This document shows positions 1-9,532 of a stretch of 43,378 bases of DNA, in pieces. The position numbers and the translations under genes were made by a program. Positions within the stretch are counted from its first letter, which is position 1. Each line of letters starts with the position of its first letter. Origin of the DNA: Bacteroidales bacterium (GTDB lineage: Bacteria; Bacteroidota; Bacteroidia; Bacteroidales; Bacteroidaceae); contig JAUNKN010000017.1 of the NCBI GenBank assembly GCA_030532685.1, positions 1-43,378 of the forward strand, given 5' to 3'. Under the pieces are notes generated by a model. That model saw nothing but the letters and a program-made list of their open reading frames with translations. It had not been told where the DNA came from and did not search any database.

Positions 1-52
1 CGTTGAATGTACATTCAGCACCTTTGAATGTACATTCGGTGCCTTTGAATAG
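1..52. repeat. 21-bp tandem repeat with palindromic core
   Basis: Two full copies of a 21-bp unit (1-21 and 22-42) are followed by a truncated third copy that starts CTTTGAAT at 43. Each full copy contains the perfect 12-bp palindrome GAATGTACATTC (5-16 and 26-37). The array probably continues to the left of the window. It may be an operator-like site or simply a short tandem repeat; nothing here tells which. Confidence 0.7.
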
Positions 53-321
53 AACTTTCCTCCCACCTCGGTGACTTTTCTTCTCCTCCTTGTGAGTTTT
101 TTTTGCTCCAGAAGTGTTTTGGAGACTTGAAGTGCACGCAGGCCAAGAAGAGCAATGCCCAAAGGAGGAAGAAGCAGAAAAAGAGGCTCTGAGATAGAGA
201 AATCGGAGAAAATGACAGCGAGAAGAGGTGCGAGCCAGAGAAAATGGCTATATTTGTTTCTCATTGCGTCCTCCGCTGCTGAGGGCAACACCCTTTTTAC
301 CCTATTATTTCTTATCATATT
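53..321. other. Intergenic region upstream of pepT
   Basis: No convincing gene is seen. Short reading frames overlap the pepT start in other frames and have no recognisable features. No clear TTG/TAnnTTTG promoter pair is found, although the 290-321 stretch is AT-rich and could hold a weak one. Confidence 0.5.
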
Positions 322-1557
322 ATGGCTCAACTTCCCATTGTATCGCGTTTTCTGCGTTATGTGAGTTTCGATACGCAAAGCGATTTCAACTCCTCCACTA
401 CTCCCTCGACGGCCAAGCAATTCGAGCTTGCGCATTATCTGCTCGAAGAGCTTCGACAAATAGGCATGAGCGAGGTGGAAATGGACGAGAAAGGCTACAT
501 CTATGCCACCTTGCCTGCCACGACTTCCAAAGAAGTTCCCACGATAGGCTTCATCTCCCACTATGACACCAGTCCCGATTGTACGGGCACCAACGTGCGT
601 CCTCGCATTGTCGAAAACTATGACGGCGGCGACATTGTGCTGGACGAGGCCGAGGGCATTGTGACGCGCATAGAGCGCTTCCCCGAATTGGCGGCCCACA
701 AGGGCGAGGATATCATCGTGACCGATGGGCACACCCTGCTCGGAGCCGACGACAAGGCGGGGATTGCCGAAATCATGACGGCCATGGAATATCTTTTGGC
801 CCACCCCGAAATCGAGCACGGCAAGGTGCGCGTAGCTTTCAATCCCGACGAGGAGATAGGCCGTGGGGCACATCATTTTGACGTGGAACGTTTTGGTTGT
901 CAATGGGGCTACACCATGGACGGCAGTGAGCTGGGCGAACTGGAATATGAAAACTTCAATGCCGCCTCGGCCACCATCAACATCACGGGCGTGAGCGTGC
1001 ATCCGGGCTATGCCAAGGACAAAATGGTCAATGCCGTGCGCTTGGCAGCCGAGCTTGTTGGTAAGATGCCGCAAATGGAAGTGCCTGAACACACGGAGGG
1101 CTACGAGGGCTTTTTCCACCTCATGAGCATTGAGGGAGGCGTGGAGCGCGCCTCGGTGAGCTACATCATTCGCGACCACGATGCCGAGCGTTTTGACGCA
1201 CGCAAGTCCATGTTGCGTGGGCTCGTGGCGGGGATGAACGCGCGCTATGGCGAGGGCACCTTGCAGCTTGAACTGAGCGACACCTATCGCAACATGCGCG
1301 AAATGGTGGAGCCTCATCCCGAGATTATGAGCGTGGCCCACGAAGCTATGACGGCACTGGGCATTACTCCCACGGTGCGCCCCATACGTGGTGGCACCGA
1401 TGGTGCGCAGTTGTCCTTCATGGGTTTGCCCTGTCCCAATGTTTTTGCAGGAGGACTTTATTTCCATGGCGTACACGAATGTTTGCCCATTCCTAACTTG
1501 GTGAAAGCCAGTGAGGTGGTGGTCGAAATCGTAAAGCGCGTGGCACTTTTGAAGTAA
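322..1557 (+). CDS. pepT: Peptidase T (tripeptide aminopeptidase)
   Basis: A zinc-dependent cytosolic aminopeptidase of the M20 family that removes the N-terminal residue from tripeptides. The 411-residue product matches the usual length of PepT (about 408). The metal and catalytic residues are visible: H80-Y-D82 in the SHYDT motif, D143 in GADDKAG, the PDEEIG motif with E177/E178, and a C-terminal HGVHE motif. The ATG at 322 begins [20 protein letters not shown], which is the expected PepT N terminus. The gene stands alone: the next gene converges from the other strand, and a long hairpin lies between them. In an asaccharolytic or peptide-using oral or gut organism this enzyme would serve peptide catabolism; that is inference. 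Confidence 0.95.
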   Translation: MAQLPIVSRFLRYVSFDTQSDFNSSTTPSTAKQFELAHYLLEELRQIGMSEVEMDEKGYIYATLPATTSKEVPTIGFISHYDTSPDCTGTNVRPRIVENYDGGDIVLDEAEGIVTRIERFPELAAHKGEDIIVTDGHTLLGADDKAGIAEIMTAMEYLLAHPEIEHGKVRVAFNPDEEIGRGAHHFDVERFGCQWGYTMDGSELGELEYENFNAASATINITGVSVHPGYAKDKMVNAVRLAAELVGKMPQMEVPEHTEGYEGFFHLMSIEGGVERASVSYIIRDHDAERFDARKSMLRGLVAGMNARYGEGTLQLELSDTYRNMREMVEPHPEIMSVAHEAMTALGITPTVRPIRGGTDGAQLSFMGLPCPNVFAGGLYFHGVHECLPIPNLVKASEVVVEIVKRVALLK

Positions 1558-1727
1558 ACCTCCCTTCAGCGCGAAAGGCCGACGAACTGCAATCTTTGAA
1601 CATTAGTGAGCTCGGAAATCGCGTTTTTCTCGGAGCAAAAAGTGTGGGCTCTGAATAGGACTTCTGCCGAGGTCTTAGGCCAAACAAGCGATTAGGTTCT
1701 CGCCGATGGCTCTTTGCGCTGAAAAGG

Positions 1728-1770
1728 AGAAAGCCGTGCTTGTCCCGAAGAGGGATAAGCACGGCTTTCT
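1728..1770 (-). terminator. Hairpin terminator between pepT and the desulfidase gene
   Basis: A 14-bp arm AGAAAGCCGTGCTT (1728-1741) pairs with 1757-1770. An inner GTCCC/GGGAT pairing closes a GAAGA loop. On the minus strand the hairpin is followed by a CTCCTTTTC stretch, so it fits best as the terminator of the desulfidase gene that ends at 1792. It may also stop pepT transcription from the other side. Confidence 0.65.
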
Positions 1771-1791
1771 CGTGGAAAAAGAGCCGAGGTT

Positions 1792-3126
1792 TTAGGCCTT
1801 GTGGGTCATGATGTCGAGCACTTTGCGGTCGGTTTCGCTCATGGCATTTTTGCCGATTTCGGCCAAATTGCGAATGCTCTGATCGACACAATCGTCGATG
1901 ATGCCCTCGACCGAACTGACGCATTCGCCCTGCATGGCCAGCATGGCCGAGAGGACGGCTGTCGAAACGCCCGTGGTGAGCTTCAACGCGCAAGAGGGCT
2001 TAGCCCCGTCGCAAATCATACCCGTGAGGTTGGCTATCATGTTTTTGACTGCGGCAGTGACATGCCAATACTCCCCGCCCATGAGCAAGGTGATGCCGCA
2101 GGCACTACCCGTAGAGGCCACTACGCAGCCACAGAGCGCCGAGAGCGTGCCGAGGTGCTGCTTGATGTAGATGGCGGTGAGGTGCGAAAGGAGCAGGGCA
2201 CGCGTGAGTTCTTCGTGCGTGTTGTGGTTTTCCTGAGCAAAGACCACAACGGGGTTGGTGGCACAAATGCCCTGATTGCCGCTTCCCGAATTGCTCATCA
2301 CGGGAATCATGGCACCCGCCATGCGAGCATCGCAGGCCGAGGAAGTGGCCGAAAGGACGCGCGAGAAGATGCTGTCGCCCAGAATGCCACGCCCCATGGG
2401 GCGCGTCATGGCCTTGCCCAGGCAGTGTCCATAGTTGCCCTTTAAGGATTGCTGCGAGGCTTCCATATTTACGCGCCCTGCCTCGTTGATCCATTCGATA
2501 TCTTCGAGAGGAGCGGTGGTGGCAAAGTCATAGACCATGCGCAGATTGAGACGTTGCCCTATGCCGTTTCCCACTTCCTTGCTCGAAGGTGTTCCTGTGC
2601 CTGCATCGCTGTCGTGGGTCGTGTGGCAGCCGTCGTTCACCACGACGCGGTGGTCCATGGCCGATTCTCCGTCGACAAATCGCGTGTGCTCGTGGGCTAT
2701 CGTGGCGCGCGCTTCGCGGCCTTCGGCATCGCTCACGAGGATGTCGATGTAGAGTTTTTCGCTGGTGTTGCGCTCGAGAGCAATGCCAATGTGTCCTTCT
2801 TCGATATAGGCTTTGCCACGCTCCACATCGGTAGGTTGGCAGTCGCGCAACACTTCGAGCCCATAGCTGCTGCGACCGATGAGCGCCCCCAAAGCAATGG
2901 CGATGGGCAGGCCCACCATACCTGTGCCAGGGATGCCCACTCCCATGGCATTTTTGAGGATATTGGCCGAAAGGCGTGCGCTGATTTTTTCGGGCAGCGT
3001 GCCCAAGCGTTCAGTGGCTTTGGCCGTAGCCAGGGCCACGGCAATAGGCTCGGTGCAGCCTATGGCAGGCACGACCTGCTGATGCAGCAGAGCGAGAATG
3101 TCTTGTCTTAGTTCGAGGCTTTGCAT
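1792..3126 (-). CDS. L-cysteine desulfidase / serine dehydratase alpha-like protein (UPF0597 family)
   Basis: A 444-residue member of the CyuA/YhaM (UPF0597) family, whose known members use a 4Fe-4S cluster to break L-cysteine into pyruvate, ammonia and sulfide. The N-terminal AIGCTEP motif, the GNQGICATNP motif and the LCGCVVASTGSACGI segment carry the conserved cysteines expected as cluster ligands. I chose the ATG at 3126 (MQSLELRQDILALLHQQ). The frame stays open upstream, but that part is the shadow of the preceding gene. The start overlaps the end of the AraC-type gene by 19 nt, so translation is probably coupled. H2S production from cysteine is common in oral Bacteroidales, so the role is plausible, but the substrate is inferred from the family. 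Confidence 0.85.
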   Translation of the reverse strand: MQSLELRQDILALLHQQVVPAIGCTEPIAVALATAKATERLGTLPEKISARLSANILKNAMGVGIPGTGMVGLPIAIALGALIGRSSYGLEVLRDCQPTDVERGKAYIEEGHIGIALERNTSEKLYIDILVSDAEGREARATIAHEHTRFVDGESAMDHRVVVNDGCHTTHDSDAGTGTPSSKEVGNGIGQRLNLRMVYDFATTAPLEDIEWINEAGRVNMEASQQSLKGNYGHCLGKAMTRPMGRGILGDSIFSRVLSATSSACDARMAGAMIPVMSNSGSGNQGICATNPVVVFAQENHNTHEELTRALLLSHLTAIYIKQHLGTLSALCGCVVASTGSACGITLLMGGEYWHVTAAVKNMIANLTGMICDGAKPSCALKLTTGVSTAVLSAMLAMQGECVSSVEGIIDDCVDQSIRNLAEIGKNAMSETDRKVLDIMTHKA

Positions 3127-3494
3127 AGCACTTGTTGGCGATATTGTTTGGGCGTCATGCCCACGTGTTTTTGAAAGGCTGCGTAGAAGGTTTGTCGAGA
3201 AGAAAATCCCGCGAGCATTCCTATTTCTTCGAGGGTCAGCTCGGCCTTTTTGGGCTGTGAGAGCAGGCGTTGCGCTTCGGTAATGCGTAGCCGCGCAAGG
3301 AGAGTGGAGAAATTCTCGCCCGTTCGCTTGGCTAAACTTGCGCTGATGGCTTGTGGCGTCTCGCCGAGCATGGCTGCGACTTTTGCTGCTGTGACGCTGG
3401 CATCGCGAAACAGAAGGTCGACCTCCAACACGCGCAACACAGCGAGGTGAATGGCAGCGGCGCGCTGGTCGCCAAAATGATCGAGATAGGACAT
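3108..3494 (-). CDS. Stand-alone AraC-type DNA-binding protein
   Basis: A short 128-residue protein starting MSYLDHFGDQRAAAIHL. Its C-terminal half is an AraC/XylS-type double helix-turn-helix. The first HTH is around VTAAKVAAMLGETPQAIS. The second is around LTLEEIGMLAGFSSRQTFYA and is followed by the family signature GMTPKQYRQ. There is no room for the usual N-terminal effector-binding domain, so it resembles a bare DNA-binding module. It overlaps the cysteine desulfidase start by 19 nt and lies 68 nt after tatD, which suggests it regulates the desulfidase gene or its own operon. The target and signal are unknown. A longer open frame upstream is discounted because it is the shadow of tatD. 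Confidence 0.8.
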   Translation of the reverse strand: MSYLDHFGDQRAAAIHLAVLRVLEVDLLFRDASVTAAKVAAMLGETPQAISASLAKRTGENFSTLLARLRITEAQRLLSQPKKAELTLEEIGMLAGFSSRQTFYAAFQKHVGMTPKQYRQQVLCKASN

Positions 3495-3562
3495 AGCGAA
3501 AGGGAAATCGAAAGAAAGAAGGAAAAGAGAGGAAGCCCGCCAAGAATGTTGAGCAGAGGGTT

Positions 3563-4357
3563 TTATCGTTCCTCCAAATGAAATAGGCGACGTGCGTTGG
3601 CTGTGGTCACTGCACTGATGTGCTCGGGCGTGCATTGGTACACCTCGGCCAGTTTTCCGATGATGTGAGGCAGGTGTGCGGGTTCGTTGCGCTTGCCTCG
3701 GTAGGGCGTGGGGGCGAGATAGGGTGCATCGGTTTCGAGCACGATGCGCTCCAAAGGTACGTGCGTCGCGAGGACCTCGGGAAGGCTGCTCTTCTTGAAT
3801 GTGACCACCCCTCCAATGCCCAAGTAGAAACCTGGAAAATCGAGCAACTCTTGCGCTTCCTCGGCGGTGCCTCCAAAGCAGTGGAAAATGCCACCAGGGA
3901 GCGACTCCTTGAGAGGGCTGAGCACTTCGACCACTTCGGCATGTGCCGAGCGCGTATGAATCACCAGCGGAAGGCCAAAGCGGATGCTCCACTCGGCCTG
4001 GCGGCGAAACACCTTCATTTGCTCCTCGCGGCGCGAGGCGTCCCAATAGAGGTCTACGCCTACTTCGCCCACGGCGACAAAGGAGTGGTTGGGCACAGCA
4101 AGCATGCGCTCCATCTGATCGAGCAAAATGCTGGGGTCGGGAGGGAGCTCCGTGGGGTGCAATCCCAACATGGGACGGCACACTCGTGGCCATTCGTCGC
4201 ACATGGCGAGCATGGGGCCTACGCTATTGGCGTCGATGTTGGGCAATAGGAGCGCTTCGGCACCTGCCGCGAGAGCGCGCTCCACGACTTCGGCACGGTC
4301 GGTGTCGAAGGCCTCGTCGTAGAGATGCGTGTGGGTATCGATGAAAGGGAGACTCAT
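3563..4357 (-). CDS. TatD family metal-dependent hydrolase
   Basis: A 264-residue TatD-type hydrolase; family members are metal-dependent nucleases (3'-5' exonuclease reported for E. coli TatD). The N-terminal metal motif FIDTHTHLYD, the GEVGVDLYWD segment, the HTRSAH motif, the HCFGG motif and LETDAPYLAP are all in order, as in active family members. I chose the ATG at 4357 (MSLPFIDTH): it overlaps the upstream polyprenyl synthase stop in an ATGA arrangement, which argues for translational coupling. A start 36 nt upstream is possible but would add residues not seen in relatives. Confidence 0.92.
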   Translation of the reverse strand: MSLPFIDTHTHLYDEAFDTDRAEVVERALAAGAEALLLPNIDANSVGPMLAMCDEWPRVCRPMLGLHPTELPPDPSILLDQMERMLAVPNHSFVAVGEVGVDLYWDASRREEQMKVFRRQAEWSIRFGLPLVIHTRSAHAEVVEVLSPLKESLPGGIFHCFGGTAEEAQELLDFPGFYLGIGGVVTFKKSSLPEVLATHVPLERIVLETDAPYLAPTPYRGKRNEPAHLPHIIGKLAEVYQCTPEHISAVTTANARRLFHLEER

Positions 4358-5301
4358 TTTTCGCGCTTCATCAAGGTTTCGGCATAATTCCATAAGGGAG
4401 TGGCGTCTACGCTGAGGCGAGGTAGGAGTTGGCGCGCCTGCTCAAAGTATTCGGCGATGCGAGCTTCGCAGCGTTCGGCCGCCTGGTGTTGGCGGAAAAT
4501 GCCTGTGACACGTGCAATCTTCTCGTCTGCGGGAAGCTCTTTGGTATTGAGCAGGGCGAGAAAGGCCGTCTTCTCCTCCTCGTTCATATCGCGCATAGCT
4601 GCATGGACGAGGAAGGTCTTTTTGCCGCAGAGGATGTCGCCCCCGATGCGCTTGCCAAAGACGGCAGGGTCGCCAAAGGTGTCGAGCAGATCGTCTTGCA
4701 GTTGGAAAGCCAGCCCCACACGCTCGGCAAAGTCGTAGAGCAGGGCGCAATCTTCCGTAGGAGCTTCGGCCAGGAGCGCACCCATCTTGGCGGCACAGCC
4801 CAAAAGGACGGAAGTCTTGAGACGAATCATTTCGATATACTCAGCTTCGGTCACGTCGCTGCGCGTCTCGAAATTGACATCGTATTGCTGACCCTCGCAG
4901 ATGAGTAGCGCGCTTTCGGTGAGCAGTTGTGCTGCCTCGTGCTGGCGAGGAAGCTGTGTGCAGGCCACAAGTCGGTAGGCCAAGAGCAGCATGGCATCGC
5001 CCGACAGCACAGCCGTGTTGTCGTCCCACTTTTTGTGTACCGTGGGGAGTCCTCGACGCACATCGGCGCGGTCCATGAGGTCGTCGTGCAAGAGCGTGTG
5101 GTTGTGATAGGTCTCGACGCCAAGCGCGGCATTCATGGCCTGCTGCCAATCCTCACGATAGAGGGAATAGGCCGTGAGGAGTAGCATGGGGCGCAAGCGT
5201 TTGCCGCCCATGGAAAGCACATATTGTATGGGTTCGTAGAGACCTTCGGGCTGCTGAGGATAAGAAAGGGCGGCGATGGCCGCTTCAATGTTGGAAAGCA
5301 T
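4354..5301 (-). CDS. Polyprenyl synthetase family protein (isoprenyl diphosphate synthase)
   Basis: A 315-residue prenyl chain elongation enzyme that condenses isopentenyl diphosphate onto an allylic diphosphate. Both Asp-rich motifs are present: the first is HDDLMDRADVRRG and the second FQLQDDLLDTFGD. The GGKRLRPML segment near the N terminus binds the IPP diphosphate. Chain length (C15, C20 or longer) cannot be read with confidence. It lies in a run with ispH, which makes its IPP/DMAPP substrates, so the operon links isoprenoid precursor supply to chain elongation. It is 15 nt from mnmA and overlaps tatD by 4 nt. Confidence 0.92.
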   Translation of the reverse strand: MLSNIEAAIAALSYPQQPEGLYEPIQYVLSMGGKRLRPMLLLTAYSLYREDWQQAMNAALGVETYHNHTLLHDDLMDRADVRRGLPTVHKKWDDNTAVLSGDAMLLLAYRLVACTQLPRQHEAAQLLTESALLICEGQQYDVNFETRSDVTEAEYIEMIRLKTSVLLGCAAKMGALLAEAPTEDCALLYDFAERVGLAFQLQDDLLDTFGDPAVFGKRIGGDILCGKKTFLVHAAMRDMNEEEKTAFLALLNTKELPADEKIARVTGIFRQHQAAERCEARIAEYFEQARQLLPRLSVDATPLWNYAETLMKREK

Positions 5302-5316
5302 AGGAAGTAGAAGGGA

Positions 5317-6429
5317 TTAAATGGCTATCTCGCCCGAGCCGATACACACGCGGCCGTCGGGCGAATAGACCACGCCAAATTGTCCTGGGGCGATGCCTTG
5401 AATGGGGTCGCGACCATCGATGCGGAAGTCGCCAGCAGCAGTGCGCGTGAGCGTGCCCTCGCGCCAGCGATCGGTATGGCGCACCTTGAAAGTGATGGGA
5501 ATTTCGCCCTCCTTGGGCCAGGGATCTCCCGTGATGAAATGAAAATCGGCCAGACGGAAGGAACGGCCATATTGCAAGAGATTGTCGTAGCCGTGCGACA
5601 CGTAGAGAATGTTTTGCTCCAAGTCTTTCTTGACCACAAACCAAGGGCCGCCGCCCAAACCCAAGCCTTTGCGCTGGCCGATGGTGTGAAACCAATAGCC
5701 GCGGTGCGTGCCCACTTTCTTGCCACTCTCAAATTCTATCACATCGCCCTCGCGCTCGCCCAAGAAGCGGCGCACGAAGTCGCTGTAATTGATTTTGCCC
5801 AAGAAACAAATGCCCTGCGAATCCTTACGTTTGGCGGGCGCAAGGCGATGTTCGGTGGCGATGCGGCGCACTTCCTCCTTTTTCAAATGTCCGAGCGGAA
5901 GCATGATTTTATTGACCTGCTTGCGATCAAGTTGAGCCAAGAAGTCGGTTTGGTCCTTTACAGGGTCGGGAGCTGTGCCCAGCCACACGGGGTGGCTGCT
6001 CAGGTCGAGGCTTTCGCCCGATAGCGGATCGGAGAAATGCTCCTCGTCGCGAATGAGACGGGCATAGTGTCCTGTGCAAATGCGGTCGTAGGCGTGCCCC
6101 ACTTTTTCCTCAAAGGCGCCAAACTTGATGAGGCGGTTGCACATCACATCGGGATTGGGCGTGAGGCCACGGCGCACGTGGTCCATAGTATAGCTCACCA
6201 CACGCTCCCAGTATTCCTTTTGGAGGTCTACGACTTGGAGCGGGAGGCCATAGCGACGAGCGATGGCCTGGCAGAGTTCGAGATCTTCCTCGGCCGTACA
6301 GGTCAGTTCGTCGTCGCCGTCCATACCTATTTTTATGTAGAAAAGGTCGGGCTTTAGGCCGCGCTCCATGAGCAGATGCGTGGCCACGGCGCTGTCCACG
6401 CCACCCGAGAGCAGAAGGGCTATGTTCAT
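5317..6429 (-). CDS. mnmA: tRNA-specific 2-thiouridylase MnmA
   Basis: A 370-residue enzyme that puts the 2-thio group on U34 of tRNA for Lys, Glu and Gln. The PP-loop SGGVDS is at residues 8-13 and binds ATP. The first catalytic cysteine is C97 in [11 protein letters not shown]; the second is in GICFLGK. The C-terminal RNA-binding beta-barrel region is complete. I chose the ATG at 6429 ([14 protein letters not shown]), because the longer open frame upstream overlaps ispH and lacks family similarity. It follows ispH by 29 nt and precedes the polyprenyl synthase gene by 15 nt. Confidence 0.95.
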   Translation of the reverse strand: MNIALLLSGGVDSAVATHLLMERGLKPDLFYIKIGMDGDDELTCTAEEDLELCQAIARRYGLPLQVVDLQKEYWERVVSYTMDHVRRGLTPNPDVMCNRLIKFGAFEEKVGHAYDRICTGHYARLIRDEEHFSDPLSGESLDLSSHPVWLGTAPDPVKDQTDFLAQLDRKQVNKIMLPLGHLKKEEVRRIATEHRLAPAKRKDSQGICFLGKINYSDFVRRFLGEREGDVIEFESGKKVGTHRGYWFHTIGQRKGLGLGGGPWFVVKKDLEQNILYVSHGYDNLLQYGRSFRLADFHFITGDPWPKEGEIPITFKVRHTDRWREGTLTRTAAGDFRIDGRDPIQGIAPGQFGVVYSPDGRVCIGSGEIAI

Positions 6430-6458
6430 AGTGGTTGTGTTAGAAAATGGAGCTGGGC

Positions 6459-7325
6459 TTAGGGCTGGCCCACCAGTTGGCGCACCTGCTGGGCACACTT
6501 TTCCATGAGCCATTTGGGGGTAGAGGTAGCTCCGCAGATGCCCACACTCTGTACTCCCTCGAACCATGCGGTTTCGAGTTGCTCGGGATCGTCTACGAGG
6601 TGGGATTTGGGATTGACCTTGCGGCAGGCTTCAAACAGCACACGGCCGTTGCTACTCTTGAGTCCTGAAACAAAAAGCACGACGTCGTGACGTTGCGCAA
6701 ACTCTTGCACACCAGGCAAGCGGTTGCTCACGCGGCGGCAAATGGTGTCGTAGCACTTGAAAACGTAGGGTGCTTTGATGTGCTGCGTGAAGTAGTCGAT
6801 AATCGTTTGGAAACCCTCGAGCGGTTTGGTCGTTTGCGAAAAGAGATAGGTGTTCCGATTTAGATCGACTTTGTCGATTTCGCTGATGTCGCTAATCACG
6901 ATGGCTTCGCCTGCCGTTTGCCCCACGAGTCCCAGCACCTCAGCGTGCCCGTGCTTGCCGTAGATGACGATTTGCGGGTCGTCCATTTCGTAGTAGACCC
7001 GCGCGATGCGCTGTTGCAGATTGAGCACCACGGGGCAGGTCGCATCGACCAGTGTTATGCCGTTGCGGCGTGCTGTCTCGTAGGTCGAGGGCGGTTCGCC
7101 ATGGGCGCGCAGGAGTACGCGTACGTTTCGGAGGGTGGCAAAGGTGTCGTGGTCAATGATGACAAGGCCACGTTCGCGCAAGCGTTCGCACTCGCGGCTG
7201 TTATGTACGATATCGCCCAGACAGTAAAGGATGTCGTGGCGAGAGAGCTCGTCCTCGGCTTTGCGAATGGCGGTGGTTACGCCAAAGCAAAAGCCTGAGC
7301 CCTCGTCGATTTCTATGTTTAGCAT
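6459..7325 (-). CDS. ispH: 4-hydroxy-3-methylbut-2-enyl diphosphate reductase
   Basis: A 288-residue 4Fe-4S enzyme for the last step of the MEP pathway, giving IPP and DMAPP from HMBPP. The three cluster cysteines are in their family motifs: C13 in GSGFCFGV, one in DATCPVV, and one in GICGATSTP near the C terminus. The proton-donor region ([14 protein letters not shown], here [10 protein letters not shown]) is present. The start [12 protein letters not shown] at 7325 matches the family. It is the first gene of the minus-strand run down to the desulfidase. This organism therefore uses the MEP rather than the mevalonate route, at least at this step. Confidence 0.95.
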   Translation of the reverse strand: MLNIEIDEGSGFCFGVTTAIRKAEDELSRHDILYCLGDIVHNSRECERLRERGLVIIDHDTFATLRNVRVLLRAHGEPPSTYETARRNGITLVDATCPVVLNLQQRIARVYYEMDDPQIVIYGKHGHAEVLGLVGQTAGEAIVISDISEIDKVDLNRNTYLFSQTTKPLEGFQTIIDYFTQHIKAPYVFKCYDTICRRVSNRLPGVQEFAQRHDVVLFVSGLKSSNGRVLFEACRKVNPKSHLVDDPEQLETAWFEGVQSVGICGATSTPKWLMEKCAQQVRQLVGQP

Positions 7326-7408
7326 GTGTTCTGTGAGTGAAAAGGGGAGGAGATAAGGGAAGAAAAGTCGTTCTCGCCCTCGTTTGCATAGCGGTGCAGG
7401 GAAGCCCA

Positions 7409-7450
7409 AATTCTTCTTCCCACCTAGAAAATTCTTCTTCCCACGTAGGA
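7409..7450. repeat. Two 21-bp tandem copies of the CCCACGTAGGA-type motif
   Basis: Two adjacent 21-bp units (7409-7429 and 7430-7450) begin AATTCTTCTTCCCAC and differ at only a few bases. The second carries CCCACGTAGGA, which recurs in other intergenic regions of this window (about 18501, 31728 and 43344). The repeat lies in the 234-nt gap between porQ and ispH. I see no hairpin with a T run here that would serve as porQ's terminator. Confidence 0.65.
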
Positions 7451-7559
7451 AATCGAAGGAGGGCAAGTCCTGCCTGTCGCTCCTTTCGGAGGGAGAATCA
7501 AAGGCTCGGCCAACTCCTCCAAGTTGCGTTTTTTCTCGGCTAAGGTAGGTGGGGATCCC

Positions 7560-8537
7560 TTAGAAAGTATAGGCCAGTGCGCCCATGAGACTCGAGGTGG
7601 CCAAGTGTTGTCTTGACCAAGCCAAATTGAGTTTTAGTTTGTGGAAATTCAAGCCTGCGCCCACCGAAAGGCCTGCCCAGTGCGATTTGCCTGCCGTTTG
7701 CATCTCGTAGGCACGACGAAAGTGATAGCCCGCCGAGAGATAGAAAGAGGGCGAAAGGACAAGGTCGGCGCCCACGACCAAGTGGTTGAGGGCAAGACGA
7801 CCAAAACCCAAGGCCTTGTCCGTAGGATTGTAGTACTGCTGCTTGTCCCAGCGCGTCAGGTCGATGAGCGTGAGGTGCAGGCGCAGTGGATTGTGCTCCA
7901 ATCGGCGCGAAAATCCAACTTGCAGGCTGAAAGGCAAAGTCTCGGTGCGACGGTCGTAGGCTTTGATTTGAGCGCCCACGTTGCGTGCCACTATCGAAAA
8001 ACTCGTGAGTTTGCCTTCGTCATAATAATTGAGGCCCAAATCGACCGCAAGAGCCGCTGCGCTGTAAAGCCCAAAGGAAGAGTAGAGCGTTTTGAAGCTC
8101 ACCCCGCCTGCCCAATCCTGTGTGAGGAGGTAGCTGTAAGCCCCGCCCACGATGATGTCTTTGGGCGCAAAAGTTCCCAATTCTTGCCCCCATTCGTCGG
8201 TTTGTGTCATCGTGCCGTAGCCCATGTACTGGGCAAAGGCTGCTGCTGTGTGTCGCTCGCCCAACTCGTGGACATATTGCGCTCCCAGCCATTGTCCGCC
8301 ATTGGGCAGCGTGGCAAAAGATAGTCCCATGGTGCCTGGGCGCACCACATTGATGAGCGCAGGATTGTGCAGCACGATGGCAGGATCGTCGTCGAGTGTG
8401 GCCACGTTTTCGCCGCCCAAAGCCGCCACGTGTGCCGAAGTGGGCTGCCGCAACACGGAGTAGGCGGTTGTGCTTTCCTGAGCTTGCAACTGGCAGGTGG
8501 CGAGGAGGAAGAGGACGAGCGTTAGTATTTTTTTCAT
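7560..8537 (-). CDS. porQ: Type IX secretion system protein PorQ
   Basis: A 325-residue outer-membrane beta-barrel protein of the PorV/PorQ (FadL-like) group. In the type IX secretion system PorQ is part of the attachment complex that anchors PorZ and works with the sortase PorU. A signal peptide is clear (MKKILTLVLFLLATCQLQAQ). The body shows alternating amphipathic strands and ends with an aromatic residue (ALAYTF), typical of a barrel inserted by BAM. The segment QPTSAHVAALGGENVATLDDDPAIVL... fits the start of the PorQ barrel. The gene stands alone, divergent from the TonB-like gene. Confidence 0.9.
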   Translation of the reverse strand: MKKILTLVLFLLATCQLQAQESTTAYSVLRQPTSAHVAALGGENVATLDDDPAIVLHNPALINVVRPGTMGLSFATLPNGGQWLGAQYVHELGERHTAAAFAQYMGYGTMTQTDEWGQELGTFAPKDIIVGGAYSYLLTQDWAGGVSFKTLYSSFGLYSAAALAVDLGLNYYDEGKLTSFSIVARNVGAQIKAYDRRTETLPFSLQVGFSRRLEHNPLRLHLTLIDLTRWDKQQYYNPTDKALGFGRLALNHLVVGADLVLSPSFYLSAGYHFRRAYEMQTAGKSHWAGLSVGAGLNFHKLKLNLAWSRQHLATSSLMGALAYTF

Positions 8538-8559
8538 CGTTCGGGGGAAAATAGTGGGA

Positions 8560-8567
8560 CAAAGGTA
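8560..8567 (-). promoter_or_regulatory. Candidate -7 element of the porQ promoter
   Basis: The minus strand reads TACCTTTG, a perfect match to the Bacteroidota -7 consensus TAnnTTTG, 23 nt upstream of the porQ start codon. No good -33 TTG is seen at the usual 19-20 nt distance. A plus-strand TAATTTTG at 8591-8598 could serve the divergent TonB-like gene in the same gap. Confidence 0.45.
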
Positions 8568-8706
8568 CTACTTATTTTATATTTTGGGCGTAATTTTGCC
8601 GTGAAAAGCGCGCGCCAGGCGGGGCATTGTCGCCCCTTCCTTTGGCTCGTATCTCCGCTTCTTCCGCTTCATCTCTTTATCAGAGCTTCGGCCAAGATTT
8701 TCCCCC

Positions 8707-9504
8707 GTGAGCCAATCGTTATTAGTATCTCAGGAATGGTGCGACCTCGTGTTCGAGGGGCGCAACAAGGCCTACGGCGCTTATGTGCTCCGCAAGGAAG
8801 CTGGGCGTCGCTATCGCTTTGTGGCGCTTATTTTGGCGGGCATCTTGCTGCTGATGGTGCTGGGAGTGGGGCTTTTGGCCTATGCCTTGTATCGCAAGGT
8901 CGATGGGGTGGGACAAGAGATAGAACAAGTGGTGAAGCTCAAACCGCTGGAAGCCAAAGAGGGCTTCGAGGTGAAACGCGTGTCGGCGGGTCGCCGAGCT
9001 GTGCAAGTCAATGTCGTAAAGGGCGGGAAGAATGTGGCGCCCGAGATTGTGGATCGCCGTGTCATTGCTGCCCCTATCGGGCTGGACGGACATAGCGATG
9101 CCCCCACCTTCGAGCCCGATGAATTGCGCGACCTCGATGTGCATCACAATGCCGACCGCACTGATTTGCCCATCGAAGGGGCACAACTTGTCAAGACCGA
9201 GACGGTCGAAGAGTTGCCCATTTTCCCTGGAGGTATCCCTGCGTTGATGAAATACCTTGAGCAGAGCGTGCTCTACAGTGGTGCTGCGCAGCGTCGCAAA
9301 GTCGAGGGCATGGTCGAAATTTCTTTTATCGTCGAAATCGACGGAACGCTCACGCATATCCAAATCGACAAATCGGCCGATGCCGCGTTGAACCGCGCTG
9401 TCCTAACGGCCGTGGAGCGTATGCCCAAATGGACGCCTGGTAAGAAAAATGGGCAGCCCAGTCCCGTCAAGGTGACACTGCCCGTGAACTTTGCGCTCAA
9501 CTAA
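8707..9504 (+). CDS. TonB family energy-transducing protein
   Basis: A 265-residue inner-membrane protein. It has an N-terminal Bacteroidota-type TonB cytosolic stub ([21 protein letters not shown]), one transmembrane segment at roughly residues 38-60, a charged periplasmic linker, and a C-terminal TonB domain from about residue 180. That domain contains [29 protein letters not shown] and [22 protein letters not shown]. Such proteins pass proton-motive energy to SusC/TonB-dependent receptors. The start is GTG at 8707; no ATG fits the conserved N terminus. It precedes pgi by 28 nt and may be co-transcribed with it. Confidence 0.88.
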   Translation: MSQSLLVSQEWCDLVFEGRNKAYGAYVLRKEAGRRYRFVALILAGILLLMVLGVGLLAYALYRKVDGVGQEIEQVVKLKPLEAKEGFEVKRVSAGRRAVQVNVVKGGKNVAPEIVDRRVIAAPIGLDGHSDAPTFEPDELRDLDVHHNADRTDLPIEGAQLVKTETVEELPIFPGGIPALMKYLEQSVLYSGAAQRRKVEGMVEISFIVEIDGTLTHIQIDKSADAALNRAVLTAVERMPKWTPGKKNGQPSPVKVTLPVNFALN

Positions 9505-9532
9505 TCTCGACAAACAACAAAACATTATACTC

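Noticed and set aside
3124..3543. An N-terminal extension of the cysteine desulfidase (longer frame to 3543)
   Set aside because: That stretch is the out-of-frame shadow of the AraC-type gene; the family N terminus begins at MQSLELRQD (3126).
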